Source: Microbispora rosea (GTDB lineage Bacteria; Actinomycetota; Actinomycetes; Streptosporangiales; Streptosporangiaceae). From it: DNA of 64,000 nt. Location of the stretch: assembly GCF_900156315.1 (NCBI RefSeq), contig NZ_FTNI01000004.1, positions 186,001 through 250,000 on the forward strand, given 5' to 3'. The position numbers and the translations under genes are program-made. The notes beneath the pieces were generated by a model that was given only the letters and a program-made list of their open reading frames with translations, made no database searches and was not told the DNA's origin. Shown here piece by piece: positions 27,006-35,072 of this stretch (the stretch's first letter is position 1; each line of letters begins with the position of its first letter).

Positions 27006-28339
27006 TGCGCCCCGGTTCCGCCCTGCTGGCCGCCCTGGCGCTGGCTCTCCCCCTGGCCGCCGCCGTGCCGTCCGAGGCGGCCACCTGCCCGAGGGTGACC
27101 GTGCCGGGCGCGCAGAAGCAGGTGACCGCCTGCCTCGACGATCTGACCACGAAGGGCACGCTGGTCTCCGGGCACACCGACCAGTCGGACTGGTCGGGCC
27201 TCAACTCCCCCGGCGCGGTCAACCCCAGCGGGGTGCCCGGCATGCAGATCGACGGCTACTTCCCCGACACCTCCACCGGCAACACCAACCACGGCTGGAA
27301 CCACGACGCGCAGTTCGTCATCCGGCTGCCCCAGCACTGGAACGGCGGCCTGGTCGTCGCCGGGTCGCCCGGCAACCGGGAGACGTACGCCAACGACTTC
27401 ACGATCTCCGACTGGGCGCTGGCCAAGGGCTACGCGTACGCCGCGACCGACAAGGGCAACACCGGCGTGGAGTTCTACCGCGACGGCGTACGGCCCGGCG
27501 ACGCGGTGGCCGAGTGGAACCGCCGGGTCAGCGAGCTGGCGGTCGCCGCCAAGACGGTCGTCCGCCAGCGGTACGGCAGGCCGGCCCGCACGACGATCGC
27601 GGCCGGTCAGTCCAACGGCGGCTACCTGGTCCGCTGGCAGATCGAGAACCGTCCCGACCTGTTCGACGGCGGCGTCGACTGGGAGGGCACGCTCTTCACC
27701 GCCGACGGGCCCAACCTGCTGACGTTCCTGCCGCCCGCGCTGCGCGCGTACGCGAAGGGCGACGCGGCCGGGGTCGCGGCGGCGGGCTTCGCGCCGGAGT
27801 CCGACTTCCTGTGGCCGTTCCACTACCAGTACTACTGGGACCTCACCCAGCGCCTCTACCGCGAGGAGTTCGACCCCTCCTACGACGGCGACGCCGAGGC
27901 GGGCACGCCGTTCTGCGCGTCCGGCACGCCCGGCTGCGACACGGACTACGACTACGCCTCCAGGCCCGCCTCGGTGAAGCAGGCGGTCGCGCGGGTGAGC
28001 CTCACCGGGAAGATCAAGAAGCCGCTGGTCGTCGTCCACGGCACCCTGGACACGCTGCTGCCGATCCGCGAGGATTCCGACGTCTACGCCAAGATGATCG
28101 GTGATCGGCACCGCGACCGGCTGCTGCGCTACTACCGCGTCGAGGGCGGCAACCACGTCGACAGCCTCTACCCGGCCTACCCCGACCGGCTGCGGCCCCT
28201 GCTGCCCTGCTTCCGCAGCGCGTTCACCGCGCTGGAGACCTGGATCGGCACGGGCACGCCGCCGCCCCCGAACGCCACCCTGCCTCGCCCGGCCTCGGGC
28301 GACCTCGAGAACACCTGCGCACTGGGAGCAACACCATGA
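27005..28339 (+). CDS. secreted alpha/beta hydrolase (tannase / 3-hydroxybutyrate-oligomer-hydrolase-like)
   Basis: 444-residue predicted exported esterase. A Sec signal peptide occupies about residues 1-26 (LLAALALALPLAAAVPSEAA, cleavage before TC). The mature domain has GWNHDAQFVIRLPQHWNGGL, SDWALAKGYAYAATDKGN and the nucleophile elbow GQSNGGY. A candidate acid and His lie in VVHGTLDTLLPIREDS and GGNHVDSLYP. Cysteines in CASGTPGCD and elsewhere suit disulphides outside the cell. This pattern is seen in tannase/feruloyl esterase and 3-hydroxybutyrate oligomer hydrolase-like proteins; the true substrate is unproven. It overlaps the carrier stop by 1 bp and its own end overlaps the next gene by 4 bp. 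Confidence 0.75.
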   Translation: MRPGSALLAALALALPLAAAVPSEAATCPRVTVPGAQKQVTACLDDLTTKGTLVSGHTDQSDWSGLNSPGAVNPSGVPGMQIDGYFPDTSTGNTNHGWNHDAQFVIRLPQHWNGGLVVAGSPGNRETYANDFTISDWALAKGYAYAATDKGNTGVEFYRDGVRPGDAVAEWNRRVSELAVAAKTVVRQRYGRPARTTIAAGQSNGGYLVRWQIENRPDLFDGGVDWEGTLFTADGPNLLTFLPPALRAYAKGDAAGVAAAGFAPESDFLWPFHYQYYWDLTQRLYREEFDPSYDGDAEAGTPFCASGTPGCDTDYDYASRPASVKQAVARVSLTGKIKKPLVVVHGTLDTLLPIREDSDVYAKMIGDRHRDRLLRYYRVEGGNHVDSLYPAYPDRLRPLLPCFRSAFTALETWIGTGTPPPPNATLPRPASGDLENTCALGATP

Positions 28340-29355
28340 CCCTGCCCATATCCGCCGAGCGCGTCAGCACGTCCCGTCTGACCCTCAACGTCCTGTCCGT
28401 ACCGGGCTCGGCGGGCGACCCTGTGGTGTTCGTGCACGGCAACGTCTCCTCCAGCGCGTTCTGGCGCTCGACGATGACCGCGATCGCGGCGGAGGGGTTC
28501 CGTCCGTACGCGCTCGACCTGCGCGGCTTCGGCGACACCGACCCCGAGCCTGTGGACGCGAGCCGGGGTGTGCGCGACTACTCCGACGACCTGGTCGCGC
28601 TGCTCGACGTGCTGGGCCCGGCGCATCTGGTGGGCTGGAGCCTCGGCGGAGGAGTCGTCATGCAGGCCCTGCGCGACCGGCCCGCGGCCGTCCTGAGCGC
28701 GACGCTGGTCAACCCCGTCTCGCCGTACGGCTTCGGCGGCACCACGGGCCCGGACGGCGTGCTCACCAGCCCCGACGGAGTGGGCTCCGGCGGCGGAGCG
28801 ACCAACCCCGAGTTCGTGGCCGCGCTCCGGGCGGGCGACACGTCCGCCGACTCCCCCGTCTCGCCCCGGACCGTGCTGCGCGCCACGTACGTCGCCGCGG
28901 GAACCGACCTGGGCGAGGAGGAGGACGCGTTCGTGGAGTCGATGCTGTCCACCCGGATCGGCGAGGACCACTACCCGGGCGACTCCCTGCCCTCGGACGC
29001 CTGGCCGAACGTCGCCCCGGGCAAGCGGGGCGTGCTCAACACGATCGCGCCGACCAACTTCCGGATCGACGACCTGCACGAGATCGACCCGAAGCCGCCC
29101 GTCCTGTGGATCAGGGGCGACCAGGACGTGATCGTCTCCGACACGTCGCTGTTCGACCTCGCCCACCTGGGGGCCATCGGCGCCGTGCCCGGCTGGGACG
29201 GCACGCCCGCCCAGCCCATGGTGACCCAGACGCGAACCGTGCTGGACCGCTACGGCACCTACCGTGAGGTCGTCGTCGAGGGCGCGGGCCACGGCCCGCA
29301 CCTCGACAGGCCCGAGGAGTTCCGCGCGGCGCTGCTCGCGCACCTGCGCCGATAG
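28336..29355 (+). CDS. alpha/beta hydrolase, cytoplasmic
   Basis: 339-residue alpha/beta-hydrolase without signal peptide. FVHGNVSSSAFW forms the oxyanion region and GWSLGGGVV the nucleophile elbow. The acid is probably in WIRGDQDVIVSD and the His in EGAGHGPHLDRPEEF. ATG overlaps the previous stop (ATGA), so it is the last gene of the unit starting with the dehydrogenase. A likely role is intracellular cleavage of imported ester dimers or a lactone. The size is about 50 residues above the common core because of a cap region around residues 130-230 (GGTTGPDGVLTSPDGVG). Confidence 0.85.
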   Translation: MTLPISAERVSTSRLTLNVLSVPGSAGDPVVFVHGNVSSSAFWRSTMTAIAAEGFRPYALDLRGFGDTDPEPVDASRGVRDYSDDLVALLDVLGPAHLVGWSLGGGVVMQALRDRPAAVLSATLVNPVSPYGFGGTTGPDGVLTSPDGVGSGGGATNPEFVAALRAGDTSADSPVSPRTVLRATYVAAGTDLGEEEDAFVESMLSTRIGEDHYPGDSLPSDAWPNVAPGKRGVLNTIAPTNFRIDDLHEIDPKPPVLWIRGDQDVIVSDTSLFDLAHLGAIGAVPGWDGTPAQPMVTQTRTVLDRYGTYREVVVEGAGHGPHLDRPEEFRAALLAHLRR

Positions 29356-29366
29356 CCGGCGCGTCG

Positions 29367-31331
29367 CTACCTGCGCTCGCGCAGGACGCGGACGGCGATG
29401 CGCCGCAGCAGCGAGGGGGCCTGCGGCGACGCCCCGGCGGGCAGGACGCGCACCTGCCCGCCGCGGCGCACTGTCAGCCCGAACAGCAGGTCGACGTCCT
29501 TCTGGTCGACGCGGAGCGCGGGCCGCCAGGACCCCGGGCCGAGGCAGTCGTCCCCGCCGATCCGGCTCAGCGGCACCCGCGCGACGAGCTGACCGGCCAC
29601 CCGGCCGGGTATCCCCGGCTCGACCAGCGCGGGCACGACCATGCTGCGCCCGCGCCCGTCCTGCTCGCGCAGCACCAGCTCGGCCGGCGGCCCGCCGCTC
29701 GGCGGCACGTACGGCACGGGCACGACGACGAAGACGTGCCCCTCCTGCCTGGCCACGGTGGCCCGGGACGAGACCAGCGCGATCGACTCGGGGAACGACT
29801 TCGGCTCCACACAGACGCCCAGCTCGCCGCGCTCGGACCAGCACGGCACGACGAGCCGTCTGGGCTCGCCCGCGAGCGCGCCCGCGCAGCTCATCGGCAG
29901 GGCGGGTCGGGCCACCCGCGTGCGGCCCGTGTGCACGCCTCGCATGCGCACGTGGATCTCCCACAGCCCGGCGGGCAGCGGCCGTCCGAGGGCCGCGGCG
30001 CCGGCGTCGAGGCGGGCCTGGCCGTTCACCCACACCCGCACCTGGCCGCCGCGCGCGTGGTCGCCGAGGGCCGCGCGGCCCACCGTGCAGGTGACCGGTA
30101 GCGAGTGGACCACCCCGGTCTCCACGTGGCGGACGCAGACCTCCACGCGGGCCCTGCGCACCGCGTCGGTCACGTCGGCGCCCTCGTCGTCGAGCAGGCC
30201 GTCGAGCACGCCCTCGACCCCGGGAGGCGGGGTCCACAGCAGCCGGTCCTCCCGCTGCCGCAGCCAGAGCGGGGCGCCTCCGGCCCGCAGGATCTCCACG
30301 CTCAGGTCGAGCTGCAGCACGCCCTGGTCCCAGCGCAGCTCCCGCAGCTCCGCGCTGAGCCTGGTGCCCCGCGACGCCTCGGCGAGCGCGACCAGCGCGT
30401 CGAGGCGGTCCAGGCGCAGCAGCGCCGCACGGGCGCGCAGGTGCGCGGGCAGGTGGACGTCGAGCGCGGCGGGAAACCGGTCGAGGGTGAAGCGGCGCAG
30501 GAAGGAGAACAGGACCATCCGCGCGTCGGGCTCGGCGGAGAGGAACCGCGCGCCCGCGAGACGGCGCAGCCCGAGCGTCCGATACCAGTGGGCCTGGATG
30601 CGCTCCCGCTGCGAGCCCGGCTCGGTGTAGGCGTCCACCACGTCGAAGATCGCGTTGAGGCCGTCGAAGAGCGCCTCGGCGTCCGGCGTCTCCTCCTCCG
30701 CGGTCCCCGGGGACGCCGGGCCCAGGTGGCAGCAGATCTCGTCGGCCAGCACGGCGATCACCTTCGCCGCGAGGTACGCCCTGGTCACGAACGTCTGCTC
30801 GGACAGCGGCCGGTCGGCGAAGCGGAGCTGGCAGGTCTCCAGGAAGTCGCGGCTGAACAGCTTGTGCGCCGTCGGCAGCGCGAGGAGATGGTCGCGCAGC
30901 ACGTCGGCCCGGTCCCGGTCGCGGGCGAAGGCGGCCGGCGGCGGCCCCTGGTCGGCGAGCCTGCCGATCAGCACGTCGGCGTCGGTCTCCACGGCCCTGT
31001 CGTACATCCGCTCCAGGGCGTGCGGCTCAAGCCTGTCGTACTGGCCGATCAGGTAGACGTACTCGCCGCGGGCCACCGACAGGCCGACGTTGCGCCCGCG
31101 CGCGGGCGAGCCGCTGTGATCGAGGTGCAGGACCCGCACGTTGTCGCGCTGCTCGGCGATCGCGTCGAGCCGCCTGCGGGTCCCGTCCGTCGACCCGTCG
31201 TCCGCGAAGACGACCTCGTACTCCTCCGGCGGCAGCGACTGCTCCAGCACCGAACGCACGCACGCGCCGAAGGCGTCGTTCGACAGCCCGGGGTTGGACA
31301 CGGGCATAACCACGCTGACCTTCACACCCAT
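29367..31331 (-). CDS. glycosyltransferase family 2-like protein with altered catalytic motifs
   Basis: 654-residue protein. An N-terminal GT-A fold (about residues 1-230) opens VSVVMPVSNPGLSNDAF with the nucleotide motif FADDGSTDGT. Where family members read about VDSDDYL, this one has IGQYDRL, so both aspartates of the DxD metal site look replaced. The later EDQxF-type base motif reads SEQTF. The C-terminal 400 residues are beta-rich, recalling the accessory domains of teichoic-acid GlcNAc transferases (TarS/TarP). It could act on a wall glycopolymer or be a non-catalytic binding protein. It is convergent with the hydrolase operon (12 bp) and upstream of nothing on its strand. Confidence 0.75.
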   Translation of the reverse strand: MGVKVSVVMPVSNPGLSNDAFGACVRSVLEQSLPPEEYEVVFADDGSTDGTRRRLDAIAEQRDNVRVLHLDHSGSPARGRNVGLSVARGEYVYLIGQYDRLEPHALERMYDRAVETDADVLIGRLADQGPPPAAFARDRDRADVLRDHLLALPTAHKLFSRDFLETCQLRFADRPLSEQTFVTRAYLAAKVIAVLADEICCHLGPASPGTAEEETPDAEALFDGLNAIFDVVDAYTEPGSQRERIQAHWYRTLGLRRLAGARFLSAEPDARMVLFSFLRRFTLDRFPAALDVHLPAHLRARAALLRLDRLDALVALAEASRGTRLSAELRELRWDQGVLQLDLSVEILRAGGAPLWLRQREDRLLWTPPPGVEGVLDGLLDDEGADVTDAVRRARVEVCVRHVETGVVHSLPVTCTVGRAALGDHARGGQVRVWVNGQARLDAGAAALGRPLPAGLWEIHVRMRGVHTGRTRVARPALPMSCAGALAGEPRRLVVPCWSERGELGVCVEPKSFPESIALVSSRATVARQEGHVFVVVPVPYVPPSGGPPAELVLREQDGRGRSMVVPALVEPGIPGRVAGQLVARVPLSRIGGDDCLGPGSWRPALRVDQKDVDLLFGLTVRRGGQVRVLPAGASPQAPSLLRRIAVRVLRERR

Positions 31332-31412
31332 GAGGCCAAGCGTGCAGTGAGATCCCCGCCGTACGCGCGGGCTTGCCGAAAGGTCGAGAAACCCTGACCA
31401 GAGTTTCGGGGT

Positions 31413-32123
31413 TCAGTACCAGCCGGTGGACTGGGAATGCGCCCAGGCGCCGCAGGGCGTCTTGTAGCGGCCGGCGATGTAGCCGAGACCCCACTTGATC
31501 TGGGTGGCGGGGTTGGTCTGCCAGTCGGAGCCCGCGCTCGCCATCTTGCTGCCGGGAAGCGACTGGGGGATTCCGTAGGCGCCGCTGTAGCGGTTCATGG
31601 CCCGCTCGTTCCAGTGGCTCTCCTTGTCCCACAGCTTCTCCAGGCAGCCCCACTCGCCGCCCCAGCCGCGCGCCTCGGCCATCTGCTTGCCGAGCGCCTT
31701 GTTGCTGCCGGGGTCCGGGGTGGAGCCGGGTGGGAAGTCGGCGGGGGTGAAGCCGCCGCCTCCAGGGGCCTTCTGGGCGATCTCGACCGGGTCGAGGCCC
31801 TTCTTCCGGTCGTCGCGGGTGCTTTCCAGCCTGTCCTTGCGCAGCGCCTGGACCGCCTGCTCCTTGAGGATGTCGGTCTCGGGGTCGGGCGCGTTCGGAT
31901 CGAGGGCGAGGAAGCTGTCCGGGCCCAGCACCTGCTTGGGCGCGTTGCTGTGCTCGACCGAGGTGCGGACCACGAAGGCCGTCCCGCCCGCGAGCACGGC
32001 CACGCTGACGCTCAGGATGGCGATCCGCTTGGGGGTCAGCCCGCCCGACCCGGAGCGGCCGCCGGCTCCCCGCCGGGGCCGGGAGGCGCGGGGGCGTTCC
32101 TTCAACTGCTGACCAGAGCTCAC
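31413..32123 (-). CDS. membrane-anchored lytic transglycosylase (SLT-like)
   Basis: 236-residue envelope protein. A basic cytoplasmic N-terminus is followed by one transmembrane segment (about residues 33-53, IAILSVSVAVLAGGTAFVV), a charged linker (LKEQAVQALRKDRLESTRDD) and a C-terminal lysozyme-like domain of about 80 residues. That domain has GCLEKLWDKESHWNERA, in which the Glu is the expected catalytic acid, then GAYGIPQSLPGSKM and QIKWGLGYIAGRY. Two cysteines may form a disulphide. It should cleave peptidoglycan glycan strands during growth. The GTG start at 32123 lacks a strong ribosome site. The 251-bp upstream region holds a perfect CRP-type palindrome; in mycobacteria a CRP homologue controls a comparable muralytic gene (rpfA). 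Confidence 0.85.
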   Translation of the reverse strand: MSSGQQLKERPRASRPRRGAGGRSGSGGLTPKRIAILSVSVAVLAGGTAFVVRTSVEHSNAPKQVLGPDSFLALDPNAPDPETDILKEQAVQALRKDRLESTRDDRKKGLDPVEIAQKAPGGGGFTPADFPPGSTPDPGSNKALGKQMAEARGWGGEWGCLEKLWDKESHWNERAMNRYSGAYGIPQSLPGSKMASAGSDWQTNPATQIKWGLGYIAGRYKTPCGAWAHSQSTGWY

Positions 32124-32227
32124 GGCTTATGAGCTTGCCCTGTGGTGGGGGGTGCTCCGCAACCGAATCGTGGTACCTGTTTGGTGACGTCTTGACTCGA
32201 CGGCCGATCACATGGACTTTCCCCTAG

Positions 32228-32247
32228 AGTGTGATTTTAGTCACACT
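32228..32247. promoter_or_regulatory. CRP/GlxR-type operator
   Basis: AGTGTGATTTTAGTCACACT: perfect 7-bp arms with a 6-nt spacer, containing TGTGA-N6-TCACA, the textbook CRP/FNR-family half-site geometry and spacing. It lies 105 bp before the lytic transglycosylase start and 128 bp before the response-regulator start, so it could serve either divergent unit. Confidence 0.7.
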
Positions 32248-32320
32248 TTGCGCCACAGGGAGGGGCATGGGTGCCCGGCACCAGCCTGCTCCCGCTTCTT
32301 GATGATGGCGTGCGGACCAG

Positions 32321-32368
32321 GTCACAGGGCTGTGACAAATAGGGAATTGGTGAGGTTCGCACCATAAT
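32321..32368 (+). promoter_or_regulatory. palindrome and leaderless promoter of the two-component operon
   Basis: GTCACAG-GG-CTGTGAC (32321-32336) is a perfect 7-bp inverted repeat. CATAAT (32363-32368) ends 6 nt before GTG 32375, so transcription likely begins at the start codon, putting the palindrome centre near -46, a typical activator position. The arms reuse the TGTGA/TCACA half-site in the opposite order to the CRP-type site 90 bp upstream. Confidence 0.5.
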
Positions 32369-32374
32369 GACCGG

Positions 32375-33049
32375 GTGGCAGGCATCCTCCTGGTCGAAGA
32401 CGACCCCTCGGTCCGTGCCGGACTCGAGCTCGCGCTCACCCGGCAGGGCCACTCGGTGACCGCGTACGCCACGGGCGAGGAGGCCCTCGAACACGTACGC
32501 TCCCGCCGCCCCGAGATCGCGATCCTCGACGTCATGCTGCCCGGCATCGACGGGGTCGAGGTGTGCCGCCGCATCCGCAGGCTCGACCCGCTGCCGATCA
32601 TCCTCCTCACGGCCAGGGGCGACGACCTCGACGTGGTGGTGGGGCTGGAGGCCGGCGCGGACGACTACGTCGTCAAGCCCGTCGAGCCGCGGGTCCTGGA
32701 CGCCCGCATCCGCGCCGTTCTGCGCCGGCTGGAGTCCGCCTCGCCCGACCGCCTCACCTTCGGCGACCTCGTGATCGACCGCGGAGCCCTCAAGGTGAGC
32801 CTCGCGGGCAAGGAGATCCACCTCACCCCGACCGAACTGCGCCTCCTGCTCGAACTGGTCCGCCACCCCGGCCAGGTGCTCACCCGCCGCTACCTCCTGC
32901 GCGCCGTGTGGGACCACACGCACGTGGCGGACTCGCGGCTGGTCGACGCCTGCGTGCAGCGCATCCGCGCCAAGATCGAGCCGGTCCCCGCCGACCCCGT
33001 CTACATCCACACGGTGCGCGGCTTCGGATACCGCTTCAGCCCGCCATGA
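32375..33049 (+). CDS. OmpR/PhoB-family response regulator (CseB-like)
   Basis: 224-residue two-component regulator. The receiver domain (residues 1-115) has acidic pocket EDD near residues 9-11, phospho-acceptor Asp in ILDVMLPGIDG, Thr in LLTARGDD and Lys in DDYVVKPVEP. The C-terminal winged helix (about residues 130-222) has LTPTELRLLLELVRHPGQVLTRRYLL and DACVQRIRAKI, then the wing HTVRGFGYRF. GTG 32375 is supported by the -10 box. Its stop overlaps the kinase start (ATGA), and a lipoprotein gene follows the kinase, an order reminiscent of the Streptomyces CseA/B/C envelope-stress genes but without an adjacent sigE. Confidence 0.92.
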   Translation: MAGILLVEDDPSVRAGLELALTRQGHSVTAYATGEEALEHVRSRRPEIAILDVMLPGIDGVEVCRRIRRLDPLPIILLTARGDDLDVVVGLEAGADDYVVKPVEPRVLDARIRAVLRRLESASPDRLTFGDLVIDRGALKVSLAGKEIHLTPTELRLLLELVRHPGQVLTRRYLLRAVWDHTHVADSRLVDACVQRIRAKIEPVPADPVYIHTVRGFGYRFSPP

Positions 33050-34491
33050 CCTGGGTGCCCACCGGGCTGCGGGCCCGGCTGGTGATCACCTTCCTGCTGG
33101 TGGCGGTCACCGCGTCCGCCATGGTGGCGGGCCTGGGATACCAGATCGTCCGCCGGGGCCTTCTGGACCGCGCGGAGCGGGGCGCGGTCGCCGACGTGCG
33201 CGAGACGCTGTCCAGGATCACGCTGCCGATCGGCGCGAGCGACGTGGTCTGGCCGAGCGACACCACCGTCACCGACGAGGACCTCGGCGGGGTGGTGCAG
33301 GCGCTGGAGGCCCCGGAGCGGACCGTCATCGTGACCTACGGCGACCACCGGCGCTCCAACGCCGGCGCCAGGTTCACCATGACCGACGTGCCCGACCAGC
33401 TTCGCTGGCAGGCGGCCCGGCGGCTGGTCTACCAGAGGGTGCTGTTCGGGGACCGTCCCTGGCTGATCGTCGCCACGCAGATCCAGCGTGCCACCCGCGA
33501 CGGGGTGCTGCGTCCGACCGGCCTGACGGCCTACGTCTTCGTGCCGCTGTCGGGCGAGGAGGCCGTGCTGAACCGCCTCAGGACCGCCCTCGCACAGGCC
33601 GGAGGCATCACGCTCGTCCTGGCGCTGACCCTGGCCCTGCTGTCGGCCCGGCGGGTGCTGCTGCCCGTACGGCGGCTGGGCGCGGCCGCCCGCGCCCTCG
33701 GCGCCGGTGAGCTGCACGTCCGCCTCCCCGTACGGGGCAGGGACGAGCTGGCGGAGCTCACCGCGACGTTCAACGAGACGGCGGCGGCGCTGGAGGGCAG
33801 CGTCTCGGAGCTGCGGACGCTGGAGTCGATGTCGCGACGGTTCGTCGCGGACGTCTCCCACGAGCTGCGCACGCCGCTGACCGCGATGACCGCGGTGACG
33901 GACATGCTGTCGGAGGACGCCGAGGACCTGCCGGACGACGCCGGGGAGGCGGTGCGGATCGTCGTCCGCGAGATCGACAGGCTGCGGGTGCTCGTCGAGC
34001 ACCTCATCGAGATCAGCCGGTTCGACGCGGGCGCCGCCACGCTCCGCCGGGAGACGGTCGACGTGGGCGACACGCTGGCCGACTGCCTGGAGGTGCGCGG
34101 CTGGGCCGACCGGGTGAAGCTCACCGTGCCCGTCGGGCTCACGTTCTCGCTGGACGCCCGGAGGTTCGACGTGATCGTCGCCAACCTCGTCGGCAACGCG
34201 CTCAACCACGGCGCGCCTCCCGTCGTGGTGAGCGCCCGGGTGGCGGTCGGCGGCGAGAACCACGGAGCGCTCGAGGTGAGCGTGCGCGACCACGGGAGCG
34301 GCATCCCCGAGCAGGTCCTCCCCCACGTCTTCGACCGCTTCTACAAGGCCGGCACCGACCGGGCCAGGAGCGTGGGCAGCGGCCTCGGCCTGGCCATCGC
34401 CAAGGCCAACGCCGAGCTGCACGGCGGCTCGATCATGGCCGAGCGCTGCGACCCCGGCACCCTCTTCCGCGTCTGGATCCCGAAACCGTGA
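33046..34491 (+). CDS. sensor histidine kinase (CseC-like)
   Basis: 481-residue membrane kinase. TM1 is at about residues 10-32 (LVITFLLVAVTASAMVAGLGY), then an extracytoplasmic sensor of about 140 residues and TM2 near residues 182-200 (GGITLVLALTLALLSA). HAMP follows with RVLLPVRRLGAAARALGAGE. The H-box is FVADVSHELRTPLTAM (phospho-His), the N-box NLVGNALNHGA, the G1 box VRDHGSGIP, the F-box VFDRFYK and the G2 box GSGLGLAIAKAN. ATG overlaps the regulator stop and its own stop overlaps the lipoprotein start, indicating a tightly coupled three-gene operon responding to the cell envelope. Confidence 0.93.
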   Translation: MTWVPTGLRARLVITFLLVAVTASAMVAGLGYQIVRRGLLDRAERGAVADVRETLSRITLPIGASDVVWPSDTTVTDEDLGGVVQALEAPERTVIVTYGDHRRSNAGARFTMTDVPDQLRWQAARRLVYQRVLFGDRPWLIVATQIQRATRDGVLRPTGLTAYVFVPLSGEEAVLNRLRTALAQAGGITLVLALTLALLSARRVLLPVRRLGAAARALGAGELHVRLPVRGRDELAELTATFNETAAALEGSVSELRTLESMSRRFVADVSHELRTPLTAMTAVTDMLSEDAEDLPDDAGEAVRIVVREIDRLRVLVEHLIEISRFDAGAATLRRETVDVGDTLADCLEVRGWADRVKLTVPVGLTFSLDARRFDVIVANLVGNALNHGAPPVVVSARVAVGGENHGALEVSVRDHGSGIPEQVLPHVFDRFYKAGTDRARSVGSGLGLAIAKANAELHGGSIMAERCDPGTLFRVWIPKP

Positions 34492-35057
34492 GCGTGAGAC
34501 GGGGCGGGAGACGGGTCGGGCGCGCGGCGGCGGCCCTGCTCGCGGGGCTGCTCATGCTGCCGGCGGCGTGCGGGGTCGCGCCGACCGGGGTGGTCGACGC
34601 CGGCCCCGCGCCGGTCATCAGCGGCACGCCCACCCTCGTCACGATCTACCTGCTGCGGAACGGCCGGCTGTGGCCCACCCGGGTCGCGGCGCGCTCGCCC
34701 CACGTCAACGACGTGCTGGACGCGCTGTTCGCGGCCAGCGGCCGGACGTCGAACCAGCTGTCCACCTCGCTCACCGGGCTCACGCTGGCCCAGGTGCAGC
34801 TCGTCAGGTACGCCCCGGACGCGGGCAGCCGCAACGACCCCGACAACATCCTCAGCCTGCGCGTACGGCTGTTCGTGAGCGGCTGGAAGATCACCAGGAC
34901 CGCCATGGCCCAGATCACCTGTACGGCGCGGCTGCAACCGGAGATCTGGGCCGTGGAGATCGCTCACGCGACTCCCGACAAGAACGGCCCCCTGAAGGTC
35001 CACACCTGCCGGGAGTTCTGGGATCTGGCCCCCAAGGACGGCCATCTCCCCCCGTGA
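34488..35057 (+). CDS. lipoprotein of the two-component operon
   Basis: 189-residue predicted lipoprotein. A twin-basic N-terminus (RRGGRRVGRAAAALL) and hydrophobic stretch end in the lipobox LPAAC, giving lipidation at the Cys near residue 25. The mature part has TLVTIYLLRNGRLWPTRVAA and LDALFAASGR, resembling GerMN-type domains, but I am not certain. It starts at GTG 34488 within the kinase stop (GTGA). By analogy with CseA, which restrains the CseC kinase, it may tune the sensor in the periplasm-equivalent space; that is inference from position. Confidence 0.75.
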   Translation: MSVRRGGRRVGRAAAALLAGLLMLPAACGVAPTGVVDAGPAPVISGTPTLVTIYLLRNGRLWPTRVAARSPHVNDVLDALFAASGRTSNQLSTSLTGLTLAQVQLVRYAPDAGSRNDPDNILSLRVRLFVSGWKITRTAMAQITCTARLQPEIWAVEIAHATPDKNGPLKVHTCREFWDLAPKDGHLPP

Positions 35058-35072
35058 TCGCTGTGCTCCTCC

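Noticed and set aside
27005-28339. Assigning the secreted hydrolase as a true PHB depolymerase
   Set aside because: It lacks a recognisable substrate-binding domain, and the lipase-box context GQSNGGY also fits tannase-type esterases.
31388-31407. Possible terminator GAAAC...GTTTC after the lytic transglycosylase gene
   Set aside because: Only a 5-bp stem with a 10-nt loop and no U-run.
32124-32374. c-di-AMP (ydaO-type) riboswitch before the lytic transglycosylase
   Set aside because: Such elements occur before actinobacterial wall hydrolases, but the conserved core segments were not found on either strand.
34488-35057. Naming the operon lipoprotein CseA
   Set aside because: Only position and lipobox support it; the mature sequence is not recognisably CseA.
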